Assembly (NCBI GenBank): GCA_907165135.1
Contig: OU015566.1
Coordinates: forward strand, 5,688,157-5,752,156
DNA length: 64,000 bases
DNA from: Oikopleura dioica
Taxonomy: Eukaryota; Chordata; Appendicularia; Copelata; Oikopleuridae
Direction: 5' to 3'
The position numbers and the translations under genes were made by a program. Numbering within the stretch: position 1 is the first letter of the stretch; every line of letters begins with the position of its first letter. Below the pieces are notes generated by a model. It was not told the DNA's origin. It did no database searches and saw nothing but the letters and a program-made list of their open reading frames with translations. Positions 1-10,458 of the stretch are shown piece after piece.

Positions 1-2130
1 CACTGTTGATCACCCGGAATGGTTATTTCGATTCGGCAGGAGTAGTATGCCTCTTCATAGCAGTTAACATCATCCCATTTGAGGGATATGAATCTCACAA
101 CGCAGTCTTCGGGGCTAGACAAAAAATGATTGTTGGGCTGTCCAGAACGCCAACCGAAAACGGATATTTCAGTGTTGGCAGTGCTGAACCATTTGTTATC
201 ACTTCCGCGAACGATTCCGAGCCACTCGTGTCGTTCTGGTTTGAACTGCTGGTTGTATGCTTCTAGCTCATCATTGCTATTGAAAAATGGTAGATGGCCT
301 CCGATCGCGTTGCAGTTGGCCTTAGCCGTTTCAAAATCCACTTGAGTATCGCCCATGTTTACGAATCCGACGCAAATTTTCTAAATCGTCATTTACTGGT
401 ATTTTGAATTAAGCCTTACTGGTGGTTGCTCATTTTGCGGCTCGGTTGCTTCTTCAGTAGGTGGCTCAGTCGGTGGCTCAGTCGGTGGCTCAGTTGTTGG
501 TTCAGTTGACGGTTCGTTGGGTGGCGACGGCAAAAAGTATTGACAGTTTTCATCAACCTTGACTACAGTATCGATTCGGCAGGAATAGTATTTCTTAAGT
601 TCACATCTTTGAGCATTCCAATGATTCTCGTCCTCGAGGCTAATCTCTACACAAGCTTCGGAATCTTTACCTCGCGTAAAAAGTAAATCTTGAAAATAGA
701 GCTGTCCACCTAGGGTAGTGATCAGTCTGTCATTTAAACGATGGACTCCTAGCCATTCATTTCGATAAGATTTAAGTGCTTCATAGTCTTCGAGCTCATC
801 TTTGTTGTGAAAGAAGGGGAGATGCCCTCCAATTTCGTTGCAACTATCTTCTGCAGCGTCGAAATTCAGCATTGACTCGCCCATGTTTCGGAACTCAGTG
901 CACAGTTTCATTTCAACTTGACATTGTTGATCACCGGGAATGGTTTTTTCGATTCGGCAGGAGTAGTACAGCAGCCCACGGCAGCCTAAATCATACCATT
1001 TAAGCGTAGTGGAGCTCTCAGCGCAGTCTTGGGCGCCGGTCAAATTGTCGGGCTGGCCATCGGTACGAGCCCACGCAAAAACGGATATTTCAGTGTTGGC
1101 AGTGCTGAACCATTTGTTATCACTTCCGCGAACGATTCCGAGCCACTCTCTTCGATCTGGTTTGAACGCGTTGTACGCTGCTAGCTCATCAGCGTTATTG
1201 AAAAATGGCAAATGCCCTCCGATCGCGTTGCAATTAACCTTTGCCGTTTCAAAATTGACTTTAGTATCGCCCATGTTGACAAATCCAATACAAGTTTTCT
1301 AAAATGTCATTAACTGGTATTTTGAACTTTAGGCTTACTGGTGGTGGCTCAGTTTGCGGCTCGGTTGGTGCTTCTGTTGGTGGCTCAGTCGGTGGCTCAG
1401 TCGGTGGCTCAGTTGTTGGCACAGTTGTTGGCTCAATTGTTGGTTCGGTGGCTGGTTCTGTTGGTGATTTCTTCGGCGCTTGGTTGTATTTCAGCTGCTT
1501 AAATTTTACATCGAAAAGAACTTTTCTCTGACGCTGAATAAGTTTCTTCATTCTAAGGGCTTTCGTGGGGCTACCATCGTTGCAGACGAAGGCGTGGTGA
1601 AAGCTTTTTACAGACGCGTAAAAATTGTTGAGGGATAAGAGAAGATCCTGGCTATCGTAATTTGGGTCGATGAAATCGTTTTGGTCACCGGAGCCGGCAA
1701 AATCGGTGCATGACTCGTCAACAAGTCCGACTAAATCATCGACTTTGAGGTAGAAGTCACGCAGTCGGTTAGCCTTCTTTTGTGGGGGGATGTTGGTGTC
1801 AGCATAGGCGGACAAGACATCATTGTAGAGATGATTGTAAGCGGCGGCGACTTTGCTCCAAGAGTTTTGCGCGGCGGACTCGGCAGAAGCAATTGCCAAG
1901 ATGACCAACGCGAGAAGCTAAATTGAAACATTTATAGCTTCTATTTATACGTCGCGAAATTTCAACTTCATAATGAAAATTTAAGCCTCGAAATTCAATT
2001 AAAAATTAAGGTTCTCTAACTGTTAGAGTGTAACAGCGTTTTTTACGAGATTTTTAAGATTTTTATTTTAAAAGTTTCTCTTATATAAATCTCTTTTATA
2101 ACCACCAAAAAGTGTTCGTCTTACCTTCAT
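1..2130 (-). CDS. secreted multi-domain C-type lectin-like protein (partial at the left edge)
   Basis: Exons (-): 2125-2130 (ATG AAG), 1339-1917, 420-1298, 1-380 and beyond the edge. Introns are GT-AG, 207, 40 and 39 nt, all phase 0. The short first exon completes a signal peptide, MKLLALVILAIASA. Exon 2 then encodes about 110 mostly helical residues and a Pro/Thr/Glu repeat tract (PTEPPTEPPTE). Exon 3 holds two C-type lectin-like domains with the conserved GGHLPFF and EWLG segments and a closing YYSCRI, then another PTE tract. Exon 4 begins a third lectin domain cut by the window. An extracellular, mucin-like, glycan-binding role is inferred from family knowledge; canonical EPN or QPD-type calcium motifs are only partly visible (GQPDN in domain 1). 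Lectin domains 1 and 3 are nearly identical in DNA, implying recent duplication or conversion. Confidence 0.82.
415..540 (-). repeat. in-frame Thr/Pro/Glu coding repeats
   Basis: Short in-frame repeats of a 12-nt unit (plus strand ggtggctcagtc) encode repeated PTEP units between lectin domains. A second tract of the same kind lies at about 1340-1470. They are mucin-like linkers and probable O-glycosylation regions, and could vary in copy number. Confidence 0.8.
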
Positions 2131-2274
2131 CTCAGCTAATTAAGAAAAAAGCTTTTTTCTCGAATGATGATTTGAAGAGAACTGATCTTGTATTTATGCT
2201 GTCAAGTGCGAGCTATTTCACACTTACCCACTTAAGAATAAGCGATTACAATTGTAAGCTAAGAGTTTCACCAG
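2131..2274. promoter_or_regulatory. short divergent intergenic region with an 18-bp palindrome
   Basis: Only 144 bp separate the ATG of the minus-strand lectin gene (2130) from the proposed first coding exon of the plus-strand fibrocystin-like gene (2275). A perfect 18-bp palindrome lies at 2143-2160, centred on AAGCTT with A/T runs. This must hold the lectin promoter unless that gene starts further upstream. No TATA box could be assigned confidently, and the region might be shared by both genes. Confidence 0.4.
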
Positions 2275-5200
2275 ATGAGGATTTATGGAATTGAACTAAG
2301 GGCTTACCCTGAGTAATGACGCTTTTTTGTTCATGGAACTTGTTTGGGACTTGAATTACAACCAGATTTTTTCAAAAACAAAAATGTTCATTCGAAATAT
2401 CATAATCTAGACCCCTGCATAAGACATTTTTCTTTGAAAATCTTGAATGTCTGGATTTGATGGTAGAGGAAACAACAGTCAGATGCAACGTTTCTTCCCA
2501 TTTATCAATGGGCTCAGCTCCGATCCGATTGATTTCGAAAAACTCCGGAGAAGTTTATTTTCCGATGAAAAAATTTGAAGTCATCGATAACTGGAGTGAC
2601 TCGTGGACTTGGGGCTGCTTGGAAAATGAGAATTGCAAGCCGATCGCTGGAGATTTGATCGAAATTCCAAAAGGCGCAAAAATTTTATTAGACGAATCTA
2701 CTCCCATTTTGAAAGCAATTTTGATCTCTGGTGGTATTTTGAGAATCAAGGACGATAACATAGCACTGAATATTCAGTATATTATTATTACGAATGGTGG
2801 ACAGCTTCTGGTTGGCAGTGAGGAAGAACCGATCGCAACAAAAGTAGAAATCAACCTTCATGGAGAAATGTCTGATCATCAATTGCCACTTTACGGATCA
2901 AAAGTCATCGCTGTTCACGACGGAAAAGTGGAAATGTATGGCCAAGAAAAGCAATCATGGACGACTCTCTCACAGGAAGCAGTGGAGGAAACAGCTAGAA
3001 TAAGCGTTGAAGATTCGAGCTCCTGGCAAGTTGGCGACCAACTGGTCATTGCAACTACTGGTGGTCCCGATAGTCATGCAGAGTCCGAGCGAGTCAAAAT
3101 CGTTGAAATCCAGGAAGACTTTATCAGAGTAAACCGAAAACTGAGAAACACTCACACTTACCATCCAGTTTCCATTGAACAATCGGGAGTTTCAGTAACT
3201 CTTACCGCCGAAGTAATCAATTTGAGCCGCACGATCGTCATTCAAGGAGTAATTGGAGAGGACAAAAAGTTTGGTGGCCATTTGGTTGCTGCTCACAACG
3301 CTGAAAAGATGATTTTATCGTACGTCGAGTTCAAAAACGTCGGTCAAGCGTTCCAGCTCGGTCGCTACCCAATCCACTTCCATATCACCGGCAACGAGCA
3401 GAACAGTAAGCTCCTCGGTTGTTCTATCCATCGATCGTTCAACAGAGCAGTTACGTTTCACGCGGTCCATCATCTTCGAGCAATCGGAAACGTCGCCTAC
3501 AATATCATCGGTCACGCGTTTTTCCTCGAAGATGGAATCGAAACTCACAATTATCTCGATTCAAATGTGGCTATTTTCACTCAACAAGGAACCTCGCTGT
3601 TGAATACTGATCTCTGGGCTGCTGGTTTTTGGATAACGAATCCAGACAACGTTCTTGTCGGAAACAGAGCTGTTGGTGGCACCCACAATGGATTTTGGTA
3701 CAATATGCCGAAAAGACCAACTGGGCCGAGCTTTACGAAATCAATTTGTCCCCGATTCACGGAAATGGGTCGCTTTGAGCAGAACACTGCTCATTCTAAT
3801 GGTTGGTTTGGCTTGTGGATCTACCCTGTTTATATTCCTAGAAAAGACAGTAGCTGCGATATTGATGAACCAAGCCTCGCAGAATTCAGGGACTCACTCT
3901 TTTGGAACAACGAGCGTGGAGCAGAAACGGTTCTGACAGGAATGCTGAAATTCTCAAATTTGACGGCGATTCGAAACAGACGAGCTGGACTGTCTGCTAT
4001 GGAAGCGTATTTGGCTGAATGGCCCGCTCTTACTTTTGAGGATAGCACGATCATTGCTCATTTGGATGGCGAATCTTGCCCAAATGAGCATAGACCAGCG
4101 ATTGGACTTGAAACACCTTGGAAGCGCGGGTCGTTCATTGCGGATGGAGTGACTTTCGTGAATTTTAACGATGAGGAGTGCGTCGCAGTTGATCCCTGCT
4201 ACAAGGCTTACAAGCATGATTGCGCGAATACGGGGCGATTCAGCAGAACAACCTTCGTCAATTCTACTAACAAAGTCGTCTTTACCTACGCGAATGAATA
4301 TGTGATCGACGATACTGACGGATCTTTCATGGAAAACGATCTTCCGGGAAAAATTCTCCCTGCATCGGGAATTCTTCCGAAAGATAAGTGTACTAAACCC
4401 GCTCAAATATCAAAATCTGGTGTTGAGCCAGTTTGGTGCGACGACTCTGTTGTTATTCGGAAATTTGGTCTTCACAAGACTGACGAAGCATTTTTCGGAT
4501 CCGATCTTATCGTGAATACTAGGCACGGAGAGAACAGAGTGCCCTTCAGACAGCTTCGATTTTCTCATGCTAGTGGCTGGATTGGCTTCCTTCTTGGAGA
4601 TTCCGAAAACACAATTAGCTTTTCCGCCCAAAATCATACCACCGCTAACTGGACGATGAACATTTTCGATATTGAAGCTACCGATAATTTAAGCATCACT
4701 GGTGATCAATATTACGGTGGAGAGGTGAAAGTCGACTTCACAAATTTGAACCAATCCTTGACCTCTGAAGAGTTACATTTCACCCTACCAAATGTGAATT
4801 CTTTGGATGAAGAGATCATTGTCACGGAGCAAGAAGTCACTACTACGACTGAAGAAACAACAACCGAAGAAAATGGAAACTTCGACTTTGGAAACATAAT
4901 GTCGCTGATGAATGGAGAAGAAAGGAAACATATTCAACTTTCATCGCTTGATCACGTGGACGGAACAGACCTGGTCATTGCTGAAAATGAAATTCTCTTC
5001 CTTGATTCCGACCTCAACGCGAGACACATAGTTATACATGGCAAGCTACTGTAAGTTATGTTTCTATCTGTGTTGTTTCATTTTATTCTCTTAGACTCGC
5101 CGAAAACGTAACGAAGCTAGAAATACAGGCCGAAATGATCTTCGTTCTTGGTGTCTTCGATCTCAATCCTTCCTGCTCTCAACAAGTAAACTTGACTCTT

Positions 5201-8200
5201 CACGGCAACTGGGACTCAACAACAGCAGAATTCGGTGGCTACGTTGGCGGTTCAAAAGTTATCTTTGTAGCGCCATCTGGAGAATTCACGGCAAATGGTT
5301 GTACAGCGGAAAGAATGCTCAGATTTGAGTCAAAAATTACCAGTGGCTCATCGAATTTCACGAGTTTCACAGTCTTTCCTGGGGACGAGCTTATTTTCTT
5401 ACCAGAAGTACTCGATCCACAACAGTTTGAAAATGCAACAGTGATATCAAATGAAAATGGGGAAGTCAATTTTGAGCCAGCTCTTGAATATGACCACGAG
5501 TTTGCGGTCAACTTACGATCGAATCTTAGAATCTCAGGTGTTGCCAACAACTCATTCGGGGGAAGAATTTTATCTCGAGGATCGTTGAAGCTGACCAATG
5601 TTGAGCTTTCTGCTTTTGGCCAAAGAGGCTACAATGAATTGTCAGATTACAGAGCCGCTATTGCGATCGACGGATATCAAGCGACGGCGAAAATAGTTCT
5701 TTGCTCAGTTTCGAAATCTCACAATTCAGCGATTTTCGTTAACAACTCGCCAAATGTGTTGCTAGATAGAAACGTCATCTTTGATGTCATCGGGGATGGA
5801 ATCCGTCTCAATGGCCGAGGAAATGTCGCGCTTCTCGGAAACATTGTTGCAAACATCAAACACCCTTTATTGCATCCTAGATCGAGTACTACTGGAAATA
5901 AGGGCTTCAGAATCTGGCCAAGTGGAATCCAAACTGACGAGACTCAAGGAAATTCTGTTTCGATGATCGACAACCACGTTATCTACTCAGAAGGCTTTGG
6001 ATTTCGGACTGGCGGTGAAAAGTGCTCTTCTGAGAGAACTTGCGGACATGTTCAACAAACCTCGAGTGCAAGCAGCCCAAATACAGTAAGAGGAGCTCTT
6101 CACGGTGTGACAGTTTGGGGAAATGGCCACAACGAATGCACATTGATCCGCAATTTCGCGATTAGCAATACAGTTGACTACGGAGTTTACGTCCAAACAG
6201 ACGCGAATGTTCAAGTCGAAAATGTCGACATTCGTGGATCCACGGTTGGAATGTCTGTCTTGGTTTATGGCGCGGACTCGCGAAAACACGAGCTCGTCGA
6301 CAAATCTGTTTCAATTTCGAATTCAAAGATTGTTCTTTCTGATCCTGTCTTTTTCCCGCAGCTGGAAATTTTGAACAGAACATCGAGCGTGCGACAAAAG
6401 GGAACAGGCCAAAGGGACAAATCGGAATCATGATTCCGACGTTTTCTTCCGAACAAAGTCGAGCACCGATTGACGAATGGTCGAAAGTGACCTCCGAGCC
6501 AGCTTTATTGGGAGGATCGTGCCTGTCACATGTTCAATTTGAAGAAGCCTCAGCGCGAACAAATTCTGCTTTTATTTCATCCAACATTGAAGCGAAAGAC
6601 TTTTCGCACCCGATGGATCTGCGAAATGTCTCGTTTAGCGATGATCAGAGCCTGGTCGTAAAAATTCTAATTGAAAAGCCGCTTGAAGAATGGATAACTT
6701 CAGGAGAAAGCGCAGACTGCATCGATATGGACTGCGACGGGGGAAAGAAAGTTCTCGTCCGAGATCTTGATGGGTCGCTTTCTGAAGAATCGAATGAACC
6801 AGGAGTTGTTTTCAGTCAATCTGAATTCGCATGGGGCGAACCAGGCCGCGGAGTTCATGATCATCGTATTCCGAGCTCCATTGGCGTTCCTTCTGAAAGT
6901 CAACGAGGAATAACTCGATCGTCGCCAAACTGTAGCTTGGTCGACGATTCGTGGAAATGCACTGGAGTCGATAGCAACTATGGTGTTCTCATCTTCGAGT
7001 CAATGGATAAAGATTCGACAGATCGCCGATTGTCTCCGATTGTGATCAGATCGAGCTCCGGCTTCGTCGATATGGTCAACGGCCCGAGCAATCATCGAGG
7101 CAGCCATGGTTACGCAGCCATCTCACGGATTTCCACCTTCTTTTTCATCCTAAGAACTGGCGAAGAATACAAAATTGCAGCCACTTCAACTCTTCCGAAG
7201 AACTTTCGCCTTATCACCACCAACTTCAATTCCGAGGGCAATATTCTCCTTCACATTTCAACGAGCAATCCGCAACGAATGGAAATCTACAGAAGTGGCG
7301 TCTTCGAACTACCGAACAATGTGAGATTGAATGCACTTGGAGAAATCGAATTTCAGCTTCCAAACGATTCTTTCATCCCGAAACTAGAAAGCTTCAAAAA
7401 TGGAGAAAATTATTTCGACCGAAAAACGCAGAAATTCCATGTTGGCATCAAAACAAACTCAGTTCTCGACGTCAAGACTTCTTCGACGATTCTCGTTTCG
7501 ATCGGCGCGGTAATGGAAATGACACCAGTGGAGTTTTACGCACATAAAGACCTAGTCTATCTTCTCGCAGATTTCTTCGAACTCGACTCATCCCAAGTCA
7601 AAGTTGTCAATGTCCATAAAAAGACAGAAACGTCTCTTGCTGGGCGCAGCTCTTTATTAGCAAAGGACGAAAAAGAAGTTGAAATAGAAATTCTCCCCGA
7701 CGAGGTCGACTCGCTCTCTTCTGTCATTTCCACCTCAACATTTTGCAAAGTCCGCCAAGGCTTTAAAAACACTTTCAATTCAACCATCAACAGTTTCAAA
7801 GCACAGAAGAACGAAGAAGACAAGATCGACCCAACCGTGTCCATCTTTACCGTTCCAACTGCTCTGCTAGACATTGGCTCCAAAAACTACACTTATCAAC
7901 TGCGACAAGTAACGAACATCACGCTCAAAATCGTTGACGCGGAAAATAATTTCGTCGAAACTGGCGATTTTTCGATCAGAGTAACGATGAAACGGCTGGA
8001 TAGCCTTGACTCAAGGCTTGAAAAATCTGTTGCTTTGATGATGGCAAATGCGCAAAGGGGGACTTCCATTCCGGGTTTTGAAGATGGAGAGCATCTTTCG
8101 AAGCTCGAAAGAAAAACTCTTCAACGATGGAATAACAGAAACCAGTTCCAATCAGAAAACCCCACTTCAGCCGTTATCTTCAAAAAGAAATGGAAGAAAA

Positions 8201-9128
8201 ACAAGGTGAAAGGGAACAAATCTAAGAACAAGGGCAACAAGAAGAACAAGAACAAAAACTCTTCCACCGTTCTTCCATCCAAGATCCCAATTGCCACAGG
8301 TGGGAACAAAAAGAAACCATGGGCCAACAAGTGGGGCAGCAACAAGAAAACAACAGCGAAGCCAACAACGAAGCCGCAATCATCGACTTACAGCATTGAC
8401 GAAGGGCCGAAGATTGTATTGGACAATATTGTTAATTTAGTCAACGGAAGTTTTAAAATCGATATTCCGACGAAATATTCGGGCCTCTATTCTTTGGACA
8501 TAGAATTGATTGAAAGCGAAAACTGTCGAGCTCAAAATGAAGAGACAATTAAGATGTCCATCAACCTTGAGGTTAGCTTTCAGGCTTGAAAGAAAATATT
8601 ATAAGCACATTTCAGGTGCTGAAAAGCAAAAATGGCGCTGGTCAAATTTGCAAATGGGAAAACCGAGTGCTCATTTGCTCCGGTAAAGAACTAGAAGCAC
8701 TTGATGGCTTCTTCGAAATCATGAAGCTCTCAAATATGTTCGTCACGGAGTCTGGCAATATTCCTCTGGAGCTTATCCAGACCGTCGATCTCAGGTGCTT
8801 ATCCGTTTCCATTAGCGTTTTGTTCAATCTCTTTTCTAGCAACAACAAACTATCAGACGTCGAAAATCTAGCCGAATTTGTCAATTTCTTCGAGAACCTT
8901 GACAAGCTGATTCTCGACGACAATCTTTTCGAAGACTTCGAATTGTTCCTGATCGAGGAAAACGCGCCAAACTTGAGCATGGTTTCTTTGAAAAACAACA
9001 AGATCTCCTCCCTTTCAAATCTGTCTCTTTTCGAAAATCTCAAAGAAGTCGACCTCACTGCTCAAAACCCGCCACTGCAATGCGTTTCTCCAGCTGCCCT
9101 CGACGGCAAAGCAAAAGTGCTGGTTTAA
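2275..9128 (+). CDS. fibrocystin-L-like protein, short paralogue with a leucine-rich C-terminus
   Basis: Proposed exons: 2275-2312, 2411-5050, 5095-6346 (or to 6331), 6379-8571, 8616-8794, 8840-9128. All introns are GT-AG and phases close to 2,196 residues. In order it encodes the end of an IPT/TIG domain, a G8 domain (about 2590-2960, with WTWGC and LLDESTP), parallel beta-helix repeats, a second G8 domain (about 4960-5330), a second beta-helix, and a region shared with the C-terminal half of the minus-strand paralogue at 45-60 kb. A Lys/Asn-rich tract lies near 8185-8350. The last two exons encode a Cys-capped leucine-rich repeat segment (CKWENRVLICSGKEL; LILDDNLF). Unlike PKHD1L1 it lacks the IPT array, PA14 and a visible signal peptide. 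The ATG at 2275 sits behind a pyrimidine-AG and may be a trans-splice start or an internal exon. Confidence is high for the family and lower for the 5' end. Confidence 0.75.
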
Positions 9129-9385
9129 TACTGTAATACTGTATCGACAACTCCCTTCTCAAATCTGTTCTGTTCATCGTGTGAAATCCTTCAAGCTGTA
9201 AAATAAAATTGACGGATATAAAAGACCTTGCGGTTAGATTTTCAACGAGCAAGATATGTTCCAAATCAGAGCCGAGTCACATGTTTGCCAAAGGTCGGGC
9301 TACTGATTCTTACAATAACGGTAGGTGTGGTTTTGAAATTTCATTGAATAAGAAAAAAATATTGAAGAGAAACGTCATTTTTGCC

Positions 9386-10285
9386 ATGATAAAAATCGCT
9401 GCATGTATTTTTGCGTTTGCTAGAGGGTTGAGCTTTGATGACTGTAAATACTCGAATACTGCATGCTTAGCTGTTCCCAAATACTGTAAGATAAATGAAG
9501 AGAGTGGATGTACGCTTGTGATAGTGAAAAATTTGGGAAGAGAAATTCAAGTTAATTTGACAAGAAATACTCAAGGAAGGACTCAAAATGATCTCTTTGA
9601 CAATTTTTCTTCGCGCAGGGTTTTGATTCCAGAAAAGAAGAGACATGGGTGGGGCTTGGTTTTTCATTCGATAAATTGATGGGGACAGACGACATGTATT
9701 TGTGCAGCAGAACAGCATCAGAAGTCCGAGTTTCTTCCGCGTATTCGATCGGAGAACAGGGGATCAAATCGATGGGTGTAACAGGAATTACGACAGGCTC
9801 TATTTATACAGATAATCACAGCGATTCGTACAGGAACGAGTTTAATTCGTTCATAAAATGAGAAACAATATGCGTTGAAATTAACTCGTAAAAGTTGTCT
9901 ATTCGAAAGGCCGTTTCGTGTGACAAAAGCTGGTACAGTTTTCGATGTTTCTCAAGAATCGTTCTTCATTTTTGCGGCGACTGGAAGCTATCGTTCGGGA
10001 AATTTCGGATACCACGGGCATGGATACCGGTAAGTTAAACAAATCTTCTGAATCAATCAAAATATTAGCTCAACATCCGATTTCCCGTATCTTTTCCGCT
10101 CCGGAGAAGTCGTTCCTGACATAAAATGGACACCATCAACAACAACAACGACGACAACCTCCTACTACATCCTGACATTTCCAACTAAAGCCCCAACAAC
10201 AACAACATCGAAAACAAGCTCCTCTTTACCAATATTCTCTGTGTTCCCTATTCTGATATCGATCTGCTTGAACGCTATTTATTAA
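9386..10285 (+). CDS. secreted, probably GPI-anchored DOMON-domain protein
   Basis: Exons: 9386-9574, 9619-9827, 9895-10029, 10069-10285, giving 249 residues. It starts with a short hydrophobic leader (MIKIAACIFAFARGLS). The DOMON signature follows: WVGLGFSFDKLMGTDDMYLC, then CLFERPF and FFIFAATGSY. After it come a Thr-rich stalk and a hydrophobic C-terminus ending ILISICLNAIY, which suggests a GPI-anchor signal. DOMON domains bind haem or sugars in ferric-chelate reductase and dopamine beta-hydroxylase relatives; no cytochrome b561 part is present. Intron 1 fits the domain best as a GG-AG intron (9575-9618); a canonical GT at 9551 would also keep frame but drops DOMON-like residues. Intron 2 (9828-9894) is inferred to remove an in-frame TGA at 9859. 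Confidence 0.68.
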
Positions 10286-10314
10286 AACCCAAAGCAATCG
10301 AATTTTTATGAAGA

Positions 10315-10320
10315 TTTATT
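10315..10320 (-). terminator. polyadenylation signal of the endonuclease gene
   Basis: The plus strand reads TTTATT (AATAAA on the minus strand), about 140 nt past the stop codon of the minus-strand endonuclease gene and just beyond the end of the convergent DOMON gene. Confidence 0.5.
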
Positions 10321-10458
10321 TTGAAAGAAAGATTTCGCACTTGAACAATAATTGACAGAAGATTGAGCAAAAATTGAACAACGAAAAATGGGCATCAAAG
10401 AAAAGGTCAAAAACAATAGTTTCACAATGATCTACTGAGGGAGAAGGATTCTCCTTCT

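Noticed and set aside
381-1338. 16-nt micro-introns (gttaatgacattttag and gtaaatgacgatttag) in the lectin gene
   Set aside because: Better donors, GTAAGC and GTAAGG, lie about 24 nt upstream and give normal 39-40 nt introns in phase.
1731-1931. 66-residue minus-strand ORF starting MFQFSFSRWSS
   Set aside because: It is an out-of-frame reading of the lectin gene's second exon; the ATG AAG first exon and acceptor at 1918 give a proper signal peptide.
6332-6430. Apparent frameshift in the short fibrocystin-like gene
   Set aside because: A GT-AG intron of 32 nt (6347-6378) or 47 nt (6332-6378) joins the two frames in phase and matches the paralogue, so no indel is needed.
9855-9895. Stop codon and frame change in the DOMON gene
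   Set aside because: A 67-nt GT-AG intron (9828-9894) removes the stop and restores phase to CLFERPF; an extra A in AAAA would also work but is not required.
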